Assembly: GCA_902805475.1 (NCBI GenBank)
Contig: CADCSX010000005.1
Coordinates: 2,739,501-2,803,500 of the forward strand
Reading direction: 5' to 3'
DNA: 64,000 bases
Origin: Entonaema liquescens
Taxonomy: Eukaryota; Ascomycota; Sordariomycetes; Xylariales; Xylariaceae
Position 1 is the stretch's first letter; each line of letters begins with the position of its first letter. The position numbers and the translations under genes were made by a program. The notes under the pieces were generated by a model that was not told the origin of the DNA, did no database searches, and saw only the letters and a program-made list of their open reading frames with translations. Shown piece by piece: positions 21,003-32,462 of the stretch.

Positions 21003-21487
21003 GGTTGTAACTAGGAACGGAAATGGTTTTACTTCTGAGCTATGACTATAAATGAGTATAGATGTAGTTACAGTAAAGTACCTATTCTTGTAGTTTAATA
21101 CTTTATGAGGGGTCTCACTCAGCGCTTGCAAAACGTAGTGAGTTTACCTCCACCTTACCTCCACCTTAGGTACCTCCACATTAGAAACTCCGCGGTTCCG
21201 GGACTGGTGTTATTTGATTGGCTGGAGCTACATAGGTAAACTTTACTTCAGTTAGGAGACTAGTAGCAGGGCTAGTGTATGGAGATTTAGACTCTCTTAT
21301 AGCACCTTCAAGTGAAAGTCACGAAGTATACCTAACATTGGTATAAAAAAATTATAGTATTAACAATATTCTTTCTTGGAGTCTACCTAGGTAGTATCTA
21401 TAACGCTCGATTAATTCCTCCAAATACCACGCACTCTCAACTTCACCAAACCACCAATCTAGCAACACAACACCCCCCATCCCCCCA
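21003..21487. other. Intergenic region
   Basis: 485 bp between two leftward genes. AT-rich with tandem CTCCACCTTA-like words around 21148-21178; no gene seen. Confidence 0.5.
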
Positions 21488-22312
21488 TCACTTTATCTTC
21501 TCAGCCCTCTCACTCCCCCTAACCTTCTCAAAAGCCCTCGCCGTCTCCCTCGCACTACTCACGACCAAGCCCAACGGGATCACGATCCAGAACGCATTCA
21601 GAAAGACGTAATACCCCCAGTAATACTTCCCTTCGGGGCGCGAGTACTCCGTCCCGTGCGCAACAAAATCCACCGCGCAGGTCCCGTAGTACAGCACGTC
21701 GCCGTACAGCTGGCCCAGGCTGACGAGGGACTGCAGCGGGTGGCGCAGCGGGTGGGCCGCGGCGACGCACCACGCGACGGCGAACGACAGCGGGCCCCAG
21801 AATACCGCTGTGACTGTCTCCATGCACACCACGAAGGTGTCCGCCGTCAGGTACCGCGAGTCCGAGAGCGAGTACTCCTTCCACAGCTGCGCGAGCACGG
21901 TAGTGCGGCTGGCGAGGGAGCGTGCGTGCAGCGCGAAGTAGCCTAATTACCTATTGTTAGTCTCATCTCGAGATATTAGGTAGGTAGGTAGGTAGGTAGA
22001 GGGGCGGCTTTGTATGTATGTATGTATGTATGTATGTATGTATGTACCTTCTAAACCCAGGTGAATGAACCCGCACAAGACGAACCAGAGCACCGTAAGA
22101 ACATCGCCGGTCGACAGGTTGCGCCGCGCGTGGCGGAGATACAACCACGTCGGGCCGAGGATGCAGACGCACGTCCCGGTGAAGATGGCGAGGATTTCCC
22201 GCGTCGAGAGCGTCTTAGCGACGTAGCCTGCGATTTCGACGCCGAGCGGGTAGTACGGGTGTAGAGGCGTTTCCAGGCTTTCGCCTATCGAAGAGTTGAC
22301 TGTTTCCGCCAT
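21488..22312 (-). CDS. Emopamil-binding protein (EXPERA domain), sterol delta8-delta7 isomerase-like
   Basis: Exons 22312-22048 and 21942-21488; 239 residues. The start is the ATG at 22312. The protein has four to five hydrophobic helices. EBP family signatures are intact: GFIHLGLEGYF (split by the intron), QLWKEYSLSDSRY, CMETVTAVFWGPLS, the GQLYGDVLYYG segment and the HG pair after it. Known role of the animal and plant enzyme: isomerises the delta8 sterol double bond in the ER. In fungi this step is normally done by the unrelated Erg2, so an EBP-type protein here may act on other sterols or terpenoids; that is inference. The single intron is made almost wholly of tetranucleotide repeats. 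Confidence 0.88.
21977..22046. repeat. Two adjacent tetranucleotide microsatellites inside the EBP intron
   Basis: (TAGG)n at 21977-21998 and (TGTA)n at 22011-22046 on the + strand. The second runs directly into the splice donor of the leftward gene. Confidence 0.95.
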
Positions 22313-22986
22313 TGTGAAGATCACTGTTAGACGGGGAAGTGGGTGAGGTTGTGAGGAATTCGATGAAGTCAGGGGGAGACGAGAGTTCTTAGATATTATT
22401 ATTTTCAGGGGTACATTAGCGTCTAGTTAAGGGGCAGGGATCGCCGCCCTTTCGGTGCGTTGGGTTTACGCACTTTCGGTGGTATTTATAACACTCGGCC
22501 GGAGCTTCGGGATCTACGTGTTATTCTCTCCCAATTTTCGGGTTCCTTTTGCGATGATTTTAAACAGAATAATAGTATCATTTCTGGAGTGAATAGACAA
22601 AATCGCAGTAATATTTTTGAATGGTCAAAACTCAAGGTTCAAAGGCGGAGAGTTACAACGATTATATGGTATAAGAGTTATAAATATTTTAAAAACTCGG
22701 GTGTATAGTGAAACAGTCTATCCGCCTAATTATAAAGTTATTGCACAGTTATAGTCATTTTGTAGCTCGCGATTGTTAAGCGAAGCTATTTTCAAAATCT
22801 CGCATATTTCCAATCCAACTAAATTACCTACCTAATGTATATTTGCAAAGACCATCGTCCACGTCCCCCCCTCACACCCTTGAATACCAAACTAGGAGTT
22901 GTTGTTCTAGCTAACGAGAGATTAAAAAGCCTCATACATTAAATACATGATATTCTGTATCAACTCCAATCCCATTTCTGAGGCAC
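22313..22986. other. Intergenic region, AT-rich
   Basis: 674 bp including a strongly AT-rich stretch (22540-22860). No gene or element recognised. Confidence 0.5.
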
Positions 22987-25557
22987 CTACACACTCTGAT
23001 ACTTGATAGCGGTCGCGGTCACGCTACCCGCCGAAGCAGCAACCGCTACACAATACGCATAGCCAATCCAGAGGTTCTCGCAGTTTAAGCCGACTACAAA
23101 TCGGTGAAAGAGAGGTCAGTATACTGGTCTCGCCACTTAAAACCGGGATGTTAAGCTTACCAGCTGGATTCCAAGCGTAAAACTGATCAAGCGTGATGCC
23201 GTATTGGCCGGCTATAGCCCAGCACTCGTCACCTTTCATGACCGTGTAGTACTTGGTGCAACCCTCCACTATTCCAGTCTGTGTCGGCGCGGTCGAGGTG
23301 GAACTCTTGGTCGAGGACGGTTTCGACGTGGCTGTGCCGGGAGGACTACCAGTGGGAGTATCCGTAGAATTTGTCCCGATGCAGACCGCGCGCGTGTCGG
23401 ACGCGGCGAGGTCGGCGTAGATTCCCTTGTCGCAGTCTGACCCGACCCACGGGTTCCAGTCGTTTAGTTGCTTGGTAGTTATGTTGGCGTCGAACGCTAT
23501 GTCATCGCACAACCGCACTGAAAGCCTGTCAATACTACTACTTCTGAAACAGATGACGACTCAATGTAATGAATTCGAGGAAGAACGAAAACATACAGCC
23601 GGCGTCTGAGCCAACGATCTCCGTAAAGCATGAGCAGGTCGATATTGTCCCTGGATATGGCTTGGCTACATTCAAGCATAAGCCGTCCGTCTCGATAGGT
23701 GCTAACGGGTTACATCTCACGTTAATCTAGCTGTCTAGATAGATGTAAGACTATCTCATCATTCGAATTTACTTACGAATCGAGTAGCTACTGCTGTTTC
23801 TGGCGCAATAACTATAGCCCTTTTGAAGTCGACACGGATCAACCGAAGACAAACTCGGGTTCCACGAAAGAAAGTCGCCAAGCGACACCTCGAATGCGGT
23901 GGTTGCGTAGTCGCAACTATTTACCGAGTCCGAAATCACCGGAACGTCGGGCTGGTTGCTCTGGTCGGCTATAGCCTGCACGGGAATATACTCGACGAAC
24001 TCCTCGCAGTCCTTGAGCGTGCCGGGGGCCGTCGGCAGCGGCGATATTGGGGTCGTGCTAAATATCACCGCCGGGAGGGTCGATGTCGTAGTGACGTATG
24101 TTGACTTCGTTAAAGTGTAAATAGAGGACGTGGAATAGGGGTAGCCCGAATAGGTGTTGATGTCTCCCACCGGGAGCACGCAGAAGGCAATATCAAGGAG
24201 CAGGTTGGTGCAGTTCGCGTCGATAGAGGGGTTGAGGAAGTAGAAGTCTCGAAGAGCGATTTGCTGACGAATAGACACATTCTCGCAGTAGTCGCCGTCT
24301 TGAACCGTGTACCACTTGGCACATCGGTCAGTAGACTCGTCTTTGCCGTTAGTAGGTTTCGGGACGGGCGTGGACGGGTCATCGGTCGGCGTTGGTGGCG
24401 CTACAGTGATGGTTACATCGCCTGGCTTGCCTCCTGGAGGGCTACGAGTAATGATTAGTTGACTGCTTGGAGACTATATCAATATTCAACTTACCTAACA
24501 CATATTAGGGTATCTACAAGGGCGTCTATGTTGGTGCAGAGAGCGTTAATGTTAGGGTTCCATGACAACAAATCAATGCCAGTCAGTCCAGTATGTGCAG
24601 CCATAATGCTATCACAAGTGGCGTCATATAGTACTCTGTACAGTTGACAGGGCCTTGGTAAACAAAGAGAGTCCCCAGAAAGCAGATTGCTACATTTGGG
24701 ATCCAAATGACCGGCCTTGATTATGCCGTAGGTCGAGACGTTCTGTGAAGTTGCAATAGAGTCGCAGCTTTCTCCGGACTTTACAACGTAAGGATCAGAA
24801 CAAGCCGGAGCATCAGTAGCTTCAGGGGGGATATAGGTAATTGAGTAAGGTGCCGGAGAGGTGAAAGAGTATCCAGAAGCGCCGCAGCTGCTAGTCAGGG
24901 ACTTAAAGTCACTCGCGAATTCGTCATGGTATCCGAATGGTGAGTTCAGTTGGGTCTGCACAACGCCAAGCATGCAGTCTGAACAGTTTTGATCTGACGT
25001 GAACTTATCTCCAAGCCAGGAGGTAAGTATCTCATCACAGAATTTGCCCGAAGCTCTAGCATGTGACGACGTTTAGACTGCGGAACTTTGATAAGATAGA
25101 AGGGCCACTTACTTATCCTTCCTACACGAAAGATCGTGCGTGTATAGGAATCGATCAATAACATAAGTAGCTGGAACAGATAATTAGTTAGATATACTCT
25201 TTAAATATCACTCGGCCAAGGGAGAATCTGCTTACCTGGCCAGACAACACCGTCCAGTGTCAAGTTATCCGATGCCTTACTACACCCTGAAGAAATGGTC
25301 TTACGAACGTTCATCAGGGAAGTACGGCAATCCGATGTGCACAGTAAAGATAACTGCTCAGAGTTGAGGCGGGGATTGTCAATTGCGACGCTGGCTAAGA
25401 ATCCGGGGCAGTTAGAGACGGTGGTATTGAGAGCATCTTCGCATGCGTCACTAATTCCTGGATAATATAAACCCAGCTTAATATCGTCAAACTGTTGACC
25501 ATTGATACTGCTGGCTAAGCCAGATAGTATAAATAAAACATAGTCAGAAGGCTTCAT
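22987..25557 (-). CDS. Secreted multi-LysM chitin-binding protein
   Basis: Seven exons: 25557-25236, 25170-25113, 25055-24495, 24441-23773, 23715-23597, 23517-23161 and 23093-22987, giving 730 residues with no frame loss. The donor after exon 4 is GTAAAT at 23772; the nearby GTAAGT would break the frame. Residues 1-20 are a signal peptide. About six Cys-rich LysM-like modules follow; five keep the W/L-N-P signature (SWNPNI, FLNPSID, SWNPSL, DWNPWV, AWNPAV), linked by Ser/Thr/Pro-rich spacers. Known family: fungal LysM proteins bind chitin oligomers and often sit next to subgroup C chitinase genes, as here. Extracellular. It could protect or sequester chitin, or modulate the neighbouring chitinase. 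Confidence 0.88.
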
Positions 25558-26312
25558 ATTGATGATGGTGACCACTGAAAGGACACATACGGGCTAAGCT
25601 TTTAAGAGAAAACACTGAGGTATAGGAGAAGATAAGGTGCGGGTGCTAGCAGAATATAACCAATTCGTACCACGAGATTTCCGAATCTTTCGTAAGATAT
25701 CTAAGGCCGAGGATATTTCCAGTATGTACTAGGAGACAGGTTGTCATAAGCTCCCGGAGTTAAGTTAGAATGACTCACGAAACAATTTCATCGTTTCTTT
25801 ACCTCACGGTTCTATCTCGTGATAATTGCAACAACTTTGTAGAAGAAATTCGATATCTCGCACTCTCCCCACACGCCCCTACAACTCTATACTAAGCTTA
25901 TGATTCGTTGAGTGGTGTTGTAGTCCATCCGATTATTAATCCAACTTTCGATACTCGGACCCTTTGGCTAATGGCGCTTTGGTTCACGGCTTACATGTAA
26001 TACAACTACTTACTTGACTACTCTCCTTTAATAGTATTGGTGGATTTAAGCCGGAGGAGTTAGGTTTATATACTGGTGTAAGCAATAAATAAGGGCTAAG
26101 CAGTAGTTAGATCAAATGACAACATTCGGTCTGTATTTGGATTATATTGTTAGTGACAAATAGTGTTCTATACTCACGGCAACGAATTGTCACGATATTG
26201 TTTTCGTTTTTCAGTATAGTATTAAAGCTGTCACTTATCCCAATGTCTTCTGAAGACTTTACACTCAACACTATCCCACGTCTAGCTATCACGTTCCCAT
26301 ATACTTGTTCAG
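25558..26312. promoter_or_regulatory. Shared bidirectional promoter region of the LysM/chitinase pair
   Basis: 755 bp between the start codons of the leftward LysM gene and the rightward chitinase. The head-to-head arrangement suggests co-regulation; no specific binding site is claimed. Confidence 0.5.
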
Positions 26313-29300
26313 ATGTCGTCCACGAGGCAACTATGGACTTGGGTGACACTCCTGAGCATCCTCTCCTTGCCCATTATTAATTATTTTTTCAGCATTATTA
26401 TACCGGGCCATCTAGAAAACCCAGTGTTGTGGAATCGCGAAGCCATTCCATTATCGATGACTTCGACGATGAAGCATCATTGATATCCATCAACACCTCA
26501 TCCCTAACCTCCCTTACCCGCCGCGAGGACTATTCCTGCGGCCCCGGACATCCCTGCGCCAATGGAGCCTGTTGTGGTGGCGGCGGCTTCTGTGGTTACG
26601 GTCCGACGTACTGCGGTGATGGCTGTGTGTCTAACTGTGACGCTCATGCCGAGTGTGGTAAAGACTCGCTACCGCCAAATAAAAATGCCCCTTGAACACG
26701 TGTTGCAGTGAGTTCGGGTTTTGTGGTACTATATCGGTAAGTACGGTTTCTACATTGGCATTGCCTTCTAATTAATAATATTGTCATAGACATTCTGTAC
26801 TGGTAAATGCCAGTCTAACTGTGTCCTCAATCCCCCACCGCCAGGGGGTTCGCCTAAGAATTCAGCTCTCAAGAGAGGTATGTGAAATCTCTTCGTTTTC
26901 TGCTAGTCCACCGACTTACACAATCTCTGCTGTAGTAATTGGCTATTATGAGTCGTGGAGCTACAGGTCAAAGTGCAACCAAAAGTCACCAAGCGACCTC
27001 CCGATCAGCGAGCTGACACATCTCAACTATGCGTTTGCTTACATATCTCCCGGCTCTTATGATTTGATTACCATGGATGATCAGACACCCGAGTCGCTCT
27101 TCAAGCTAACCACGGACACAAAACAATACAACTCAAACCTGAAGGTTTTTGTCTCCGTTGGTGGCTGGTCCTTTTCTGATAACGACACTGTTACTCAACC
27201 CCTTTTCGGTGAGATTTCTTCGACAGCAGCGAATCGACAGAAATTCGCCGACAATGTCGTCCGCTTCGCGAATCGTTATGGGTTCGATGGGTAATACTCC
27301 CTTTAAGCATCTTACAAATAAAGATTATCAAGGTTGTAATGGTGCTGACTCCTGCCACTAATTTCTAGGCTTGATATTGATTGGGAGTATCCAGGGGCTC
27401 CTGACCGCGGAGGCAAGCCAGAGGATACGGAGAACTTCACCTTGTTGATGAAAACTCTACGCCAGACCTTCAATGGTTCCCCGAGACAGCTTGGCCTCAC
27501 CTTCACGGCTCCTTCTTCCTATTGGTATCTGAAGTGGTTCGACCTGCCTGGCCTTATGAAATATGTTGACTGGGTGAATCTCATGAGCTACGATCTCCAC
27601 GGTACTTGGTGAGTTTGGATTTTCTACCACTTTTTGCTTGACAATATGGCCTAGCAAGCATATGATAAAGGAAGTTGAATGTGCTAACGTGGAGCGAAGG
27701 GATCGTAATAACCCTATTGGTGCTATCGTGCAGGGCCACACAAATTTGACTGAGATCCAGCTAGCTGCCCAGTTACTCTGGCGTGTCGGTGTCAAACCCG
27801 AAAAAGTCACCATCGGCTTCGGATTCTACGGGCGCTCGTTCGAACTGTCCGACCCCAGCTGCTCTAAGCCGGGGTGTCGATTCAAGGGTGGCGCCCGGCC
27901 CGGGCCATGCTCAGATACGAGCGGAGTCCTACAATATTATGAGATTCAGGCTATTCTAAAGCAGATATCCGGTCTGAAGCCGGTCCACGATGAGAAGGCT
28001 GCGGTGAAGTATCTGGTATTCGATAAGAACCAGTGGGTTTCGTACGACGACGCCGAGACCTTCGAGCAGAAGATTGCCTGGGCCAACAGCATCGGGATCG
28101 GCGGCTCGCTCATCTGGGCGTCTGATACGGATAATGATAAGTTTAATGCCATGTCGGGCCTTGTAGGCAAGGAGGTCTCACACGTCGACGTTCAGCAAAA
28201 AGCCCTGCTTCCGTCGGTGGCTAGTGTCGCAGCCAACCTGATCGGACAAATTGGACAGGAGTGTCAGGTCCTGAAGGACCACGAATGCCGGCCTTCGAGG
28301 GATCTTAGGTGTGAGAATGGTTTCCGCCTTATTGGATGGGACAGAGACGGGTGTAGTGTAAGTAAGACTTGTATGAAACAGGACAGGTACGGAATACCGA
28401 ATGTTGACTAACCTCCTTCCGTGTAGAAAGGTGATGAAGGGAAACCGATTTGTTGCCCTGAGGCCGCGGCTCCTGCAAACTGCCAATGTCTGTACCCAAA
28501 GCTACTTCATCGATTACTTTTAATGTTATAAGCTAACTCCTGGAAAGGGCGCGGTAGCGGTGGCGACTGCAACGGACAATGTCACGCTGGAGAGTCTACT
28601 CTATTCAAATCTTCATGGTCAGTATCTACCTCCCTTTTATAACTAGCGAGCACCACTATCTCATTATCTGTTTAAAGTACGTTAATCTAACTATTACTCA
28701 ATCAGGGGAGGTGGCTTTGAAGCCCAAAGTGGTACCAATAGGTGCGGCAGAGGTGTCAAAGTCTTCTGTTGCGAAGCAGGGGACTGGAAAGATGTGATTT
28801 CGGGTTGCTACTGGACTAACTGGTATAAAAGCCTACCCTCGCTCAAATATACTACTACTTCCCGATATGGCTTGCTGATACTATATAACCTAGTGGCGAT
28901 GACTGTTCGTCTAGCGAAGAGATGAGAGTGTCTACGACCAAAGATGGTTGCAGTGTCTTCCTTCCCAATAGTAAGTAATGTGGTATGGACGCGAGCATCT
29001 AATTAGTTGTTTATTAACTGATACCTATACAGAATTCTACTGTTGCCCCAAGGATACTCCGTTACACGATTGTACTTGGAGGGGATCCTTCCCTGATTGT
29101 CCTGATGCCAAATGTAACACAGATGAAGTAGCTATAAGGAATGATCCGACAGGAGATTCTGGGCAGGCATGTAGCTGTACGTCGATGTTACCCCTAACCT
29201 AAAACTTTTCGACTTTCTTTTCTGTTCAATAATTCATTGAGTGTCTTCCCAGCTAACTGGTCATAAATAGGGGGGAGAAAACGCACAGACTGTTGTAAAG

Positions 29301-30832
29301 TCACCAAACCGCCACCGCTGAAGCTCTACTGCGACGTAACAATCTGTGACCTCGACAGTGAGGCGTGCTCTGGTCATGCAGACTTCGAGTACGGAGCCAA
29401 GAAGCGAGACCTCGAGATAACCGACGGCGCAGTATACGATTTTGAACTAGAGAAACGGGGACCTCCACGAGATTTCAAGTGGTACACTACAGCCGGGGTG
29501 CTCCTTATCCAGAGTTCTCTGGCTTACCCGACACCGCAACGATATCTACGTCTCCTCCAGCAAAACCTGCAAGGTCTCGCGCGGAGGTGGTGGCAGATAA
29601 GATCGAGAAGTTGCGGGGATCCTCAACTAAAACAGACAGATATCGGTGACACAACGCCCCCTGGTGGTCAGGTAGAGCATCCAATACCAGTAAGTACTAA
29701 GAGATATTATAGGGGAATATGGTACACGTATATTATATGAAGTTTCTAACGCTTCTTAACTGCTATGTAGCTCGTAGCGATAGGTCGTTTCGCTGCCGTA
29801 GCCAACCATGGGAGGCAATGGAGACCAGTCGCGCCCTCCCAGAGGAACACGGTACCAGACGGAGAGGTAACCCGAACGCCCGCGATCAGGGCCGAATTCT
29901 GGCAGAACGTATGGAATAACGGACAAGGCTTAGGTCCGGGCCTACCACCGGTAACTCCCAACTCGCCGGAGCTTCGTCGCCCAGTAGATCGTATATACGA
30001 GCGGATGGGTTCGAATACTAACCCCAGCCATCTGACTCTTCTCAGAGACGCAGCAAACGCAGTGAAGGGGCTCTTAGAGATCTTCAAACGCCCGATGAGT
30101 ACTGAAAACTTGCGTGACCACGTTAATGGTGCCCTGGCCGGCTCCGATGCAGAAATTGAGGCTTTTATGTCTCCGTTGCGCGAGGTAAGTTGCCCTATAC
30201 TGTGGTAGCTGCGGGTGGATTCAGAAACTGATATTGATCTCCCTTCGGTACTTTAGACCGTGGCTATGTTTCAATACGTTAGAGACCCCGATATTGTCAC
30301 ACGTATAGACACGATAGCTGCCGACGTGTACTCGGAACTACAGATAATCGAGCTCAACACAGAGGGGTCGGAAGGGTGAGTTCGATCCGCGCGATATAAG
30401 CGTAATTTCTAATGCAGTAATTCGAATGAAAACTAAGCATCTCTTTCGCAGGTTATCCGCGCATTGGAACGAGTTCTATCCCTACTACTTTGCCCAAGTC
30501 TCGCAATTTGCACGCGATTATGGTACGTACAGCAGCATGTCTTGGCCCCTTGTTTTAAACAATATGTTAACGTAGTAGCTAACGATCTGTAGTAAGTGAA
30601 TTATTTTGGCCCGTTTCATGCTAAGTTTAGGACACCAAGTCTCGGTATATTCGAAAAGTGAAGATTAGAAAGGCTAACTAGAAGTTTTTTCGTATATTAG
30701 GTTAGCGAGTCGATCAGATATATCCGGCAGCAATATCAAGCCAGTAATGCCCACGGCCGGGAGAGTGTACTGAAGGAACTGCAGGAGATTGAGGACAAGA
30801 TTCCCGACATGAAATATGCATTTGAAGACTGA
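26313..30832 (+). CDS. GH18 subgroup C chitinase (LysM-partner, killer-toxin-like architecture), frame broken
   Basis: Fifteen inferred exons: 26313-26736, 26790-26877, 26936-27290, 27369-27608, 27700-28357, 28427-28487, 28548-28617, 28706-28822, 28894-28970, 29033-29176, 29271-29689, 29771-30184, 30257-30375, 30452-30522 and 30701-30832. Architecture: signal peptide (MSSTRQLWTWVTLLSILSLP), propeptide, hevein-like ChtBD1 (GPGHPCANGACCG, YGPTYCGDGC), GH18 domain with catalytic DxxDxDxE intact (FDGLDIDWEY, split by an intron), then the long Cys-rich subgroup C tail. Breaks seen: signal-peptide and ChtBD1 frames disagree near the T6 run 26384-26389; one base is missing near AAAAA 26681-26685 inside ChtBD1; the final exon needs phase 0 but the preceding donor leaves phase 1. 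Exons 2-14 otherwise join perfectly. Either a recent pseudogene or indels in the assembly. Confidence 0.85.
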
Positions 30833-31152
30833 GAGGGTTATGGAACCTACACGCTCGAAGCTACAGCTGCCCGGCTGTCTTAACACTTGAACGGGGGCAG
30901 TGTATGTAGGAATGTTATTAAAGAATATTAGAATAGAGTCAAGAGTGACCTTACAGTAATAGTCAAGCTTCTTTCCCTTGATATCTATTAGTTCAGATGC
31001 GTAGACGATGATGTGCTGCGTGCTCGATAGACCGTTATAGTTATGACTTGGGTTTGAGGAGAATGCAGCGGCTGTGAGCTGCAATAGACTTTAAGATCTA
31101 CGGATCCGACGACAGATAAAACTAGCACATATTGATACACATCACAGATAAT
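30833..31152. other. Short convergent intergenic region
   Basis: 320 bp between the chitinase stop and the end of a leftward gene. The leftward open frame 30674-31084 overlaps the chitinase end antisense and is not called. Confidence 0.5.
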
Positions 31153-32028
31153 TCACATATCCACTACCTCCGGCGGCCGTTCATAGTAAGCATACCAAAC
31201 ATCTGGCAACCCACCCATAGCATCGTAAAAGTACGTTCCGAAAACCATCCTTACCGAGACTTTCATCCAGCCCACATCCTCATCACTGCATCCGTCGATT
31301 GACTCGTGCACGTCATCTTCGCTGTTCTCATAACCAGGCACCCGCACACTCAACGGTTCCCAGTCCGCATAAACGAAATTGACATGGCCACACCCTTGCG
31401 AATCATCAACAACGCTTCTCAACGCCTCCTCGTCAACCTGGACGAAGTAGTGATACCGCGGCACCCCAAGAACCGCAGCGTTGCTGAAATCTTCAGCGCG
31501 TGGTTGCTCGGACCTAATGGTCTCCGGGGCCGAAGCCCAGGCCCGAAAGCGAGCGCGGAGATATTCTCTCGACGCGCCGTCGAGTGTGGCGCGGTCCTCT
31601 ACGTAAGTCCACTCTAAGCTGTTGATTATCTCGGGCGCGTCGGACTCGGCGATAGAGCTGCGCGATTGCTCTTCGATGATGTGTTGGAAGCGCGCCCAGG
31701 CTGTGTCGTCGCCGTACGTGCACCGGTAGATAACCCAGCCCCATTTGTCGTGCTTCATTTCGCGGAGTCCATCCCTGATTTGTGCTTCTGGAGAAGGTAG
31801 GAACCCCATCTGAAGAAGCGAGGATGTGGTGAAAGTCCGTGGTACTGGTAGTCGCCAAGCGTCACGGCTGCTCTTGGCAGCTAACGATGAGGAAAGTAGA
31901 AATACTGGTTTAGGATCCCGAGTCTGAAAGCTTCGCTGAATGAGTCCAGTCCGCACCGCCCGCACCGGCGCCCACACTTGCTTCCAAGCCGTGAAAGAAT
32001 CATTGGGAGATAGAAGTGAAATTGTCAT
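31153..32028 (-). CDS. Conserved Pezizomycotina protein of unknown function
   Basis: Single exon, 291 residues if started at the ATG at 32028. A second in-frame Met (MGFLPSPEAQIRDGL, about residue 73) is also plausible. If the longer form is right, its basic, Ser/Thr-rich first 70 residues could be an organelle-targeting presequence. The body has segments that I recall from a family of uncharacterised fungal proteins: WGWVIYRCTYGDD...WARF, a FVQVDEEALRSVV segment, and the C-terminal CSDEDVGWMKV and the WY-YYERPP end. No catalytic motif was recognised, so no function is proposed. Confidence 0.7.
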   Translation of the reverse strand: MTISLLSPNDSFTAWKQVWAPVRAVRTGLIQRSFQTRDPKPVFLLSSSLAAKSSRDAWRLPVPRTFTTSSLLQMGFLPSPEAQIRDGLREMKHDKWGWVIYRCTYGDDTAWARFQHIIEEQSRSSIAESDAPEIINSLEWTYVEDRATLDGASREYLRARFRAWASAPETIRSEQPRAEDFSNAAVLGVPRYHYFVQVDEEALRSVVDDSQGCGHVNFVYADWEPLSVRVPGYENSEDDVHESIDGCSDEDVGWMKVSVRMVFGTYFYDAMGGLPDVWYAYYERPPEVVDM

Positions 32029-32462
32029 TTTACCACTAGAAGTTGAGAGTGGTTTGGTGTTTGGAGGCTTAAGAAATCAGACTAATAAAGATATTGCGGT
32101 AGCACAATCGAAGCGGGGCGAGTCCGAGGATTATAACGGAATTATGAGAGCAAGGAGGTAAGACGGTGACATTGACATGTGGGAAGGAAATCAACGGCTC
32201 GCGTCTACATCTTGTTCTCACGTAATCTAATCCTTTCCGTACAGATGCCAGTATCAATAGATCTATGATAGACCACAGACGAGACAGGAATCTAAAACAA
32301 ACAAAACAATGCGCAGACCATAGGCATGATGTCCTTTATACCCGAAGACGATGTTAAACCTCATATCTCATCTCATACCCCTATCATATACCTAATGCAA
32401 CCCGCATCTATTCCATGCTCCCTCCCTTTCCCTTTCCCTTCCCTTCCCTTCCCCTTCCCTCA
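32029..32462. other. Intergenic region with polypyrimidine tract
   Basis: 434 bp between two leftward genes. A nearly pure C/T tract (CCCTTT/CCCTT units) lies at about 32417-32461, immediately beyond the stop of the metallophosphoesterase frame. Confidence 0.6.

Noticed and set aside
22460..22708. Open frame in AT-rich DNA, considered as transposon remnant
   Set aside because: No transposase motif, terminal repeat or target duplication seen.
30674..31084. Leftward open frame over the chitinase end
   Set aside because: Antisense to a clearly coding terminal exon and without its own motifs.
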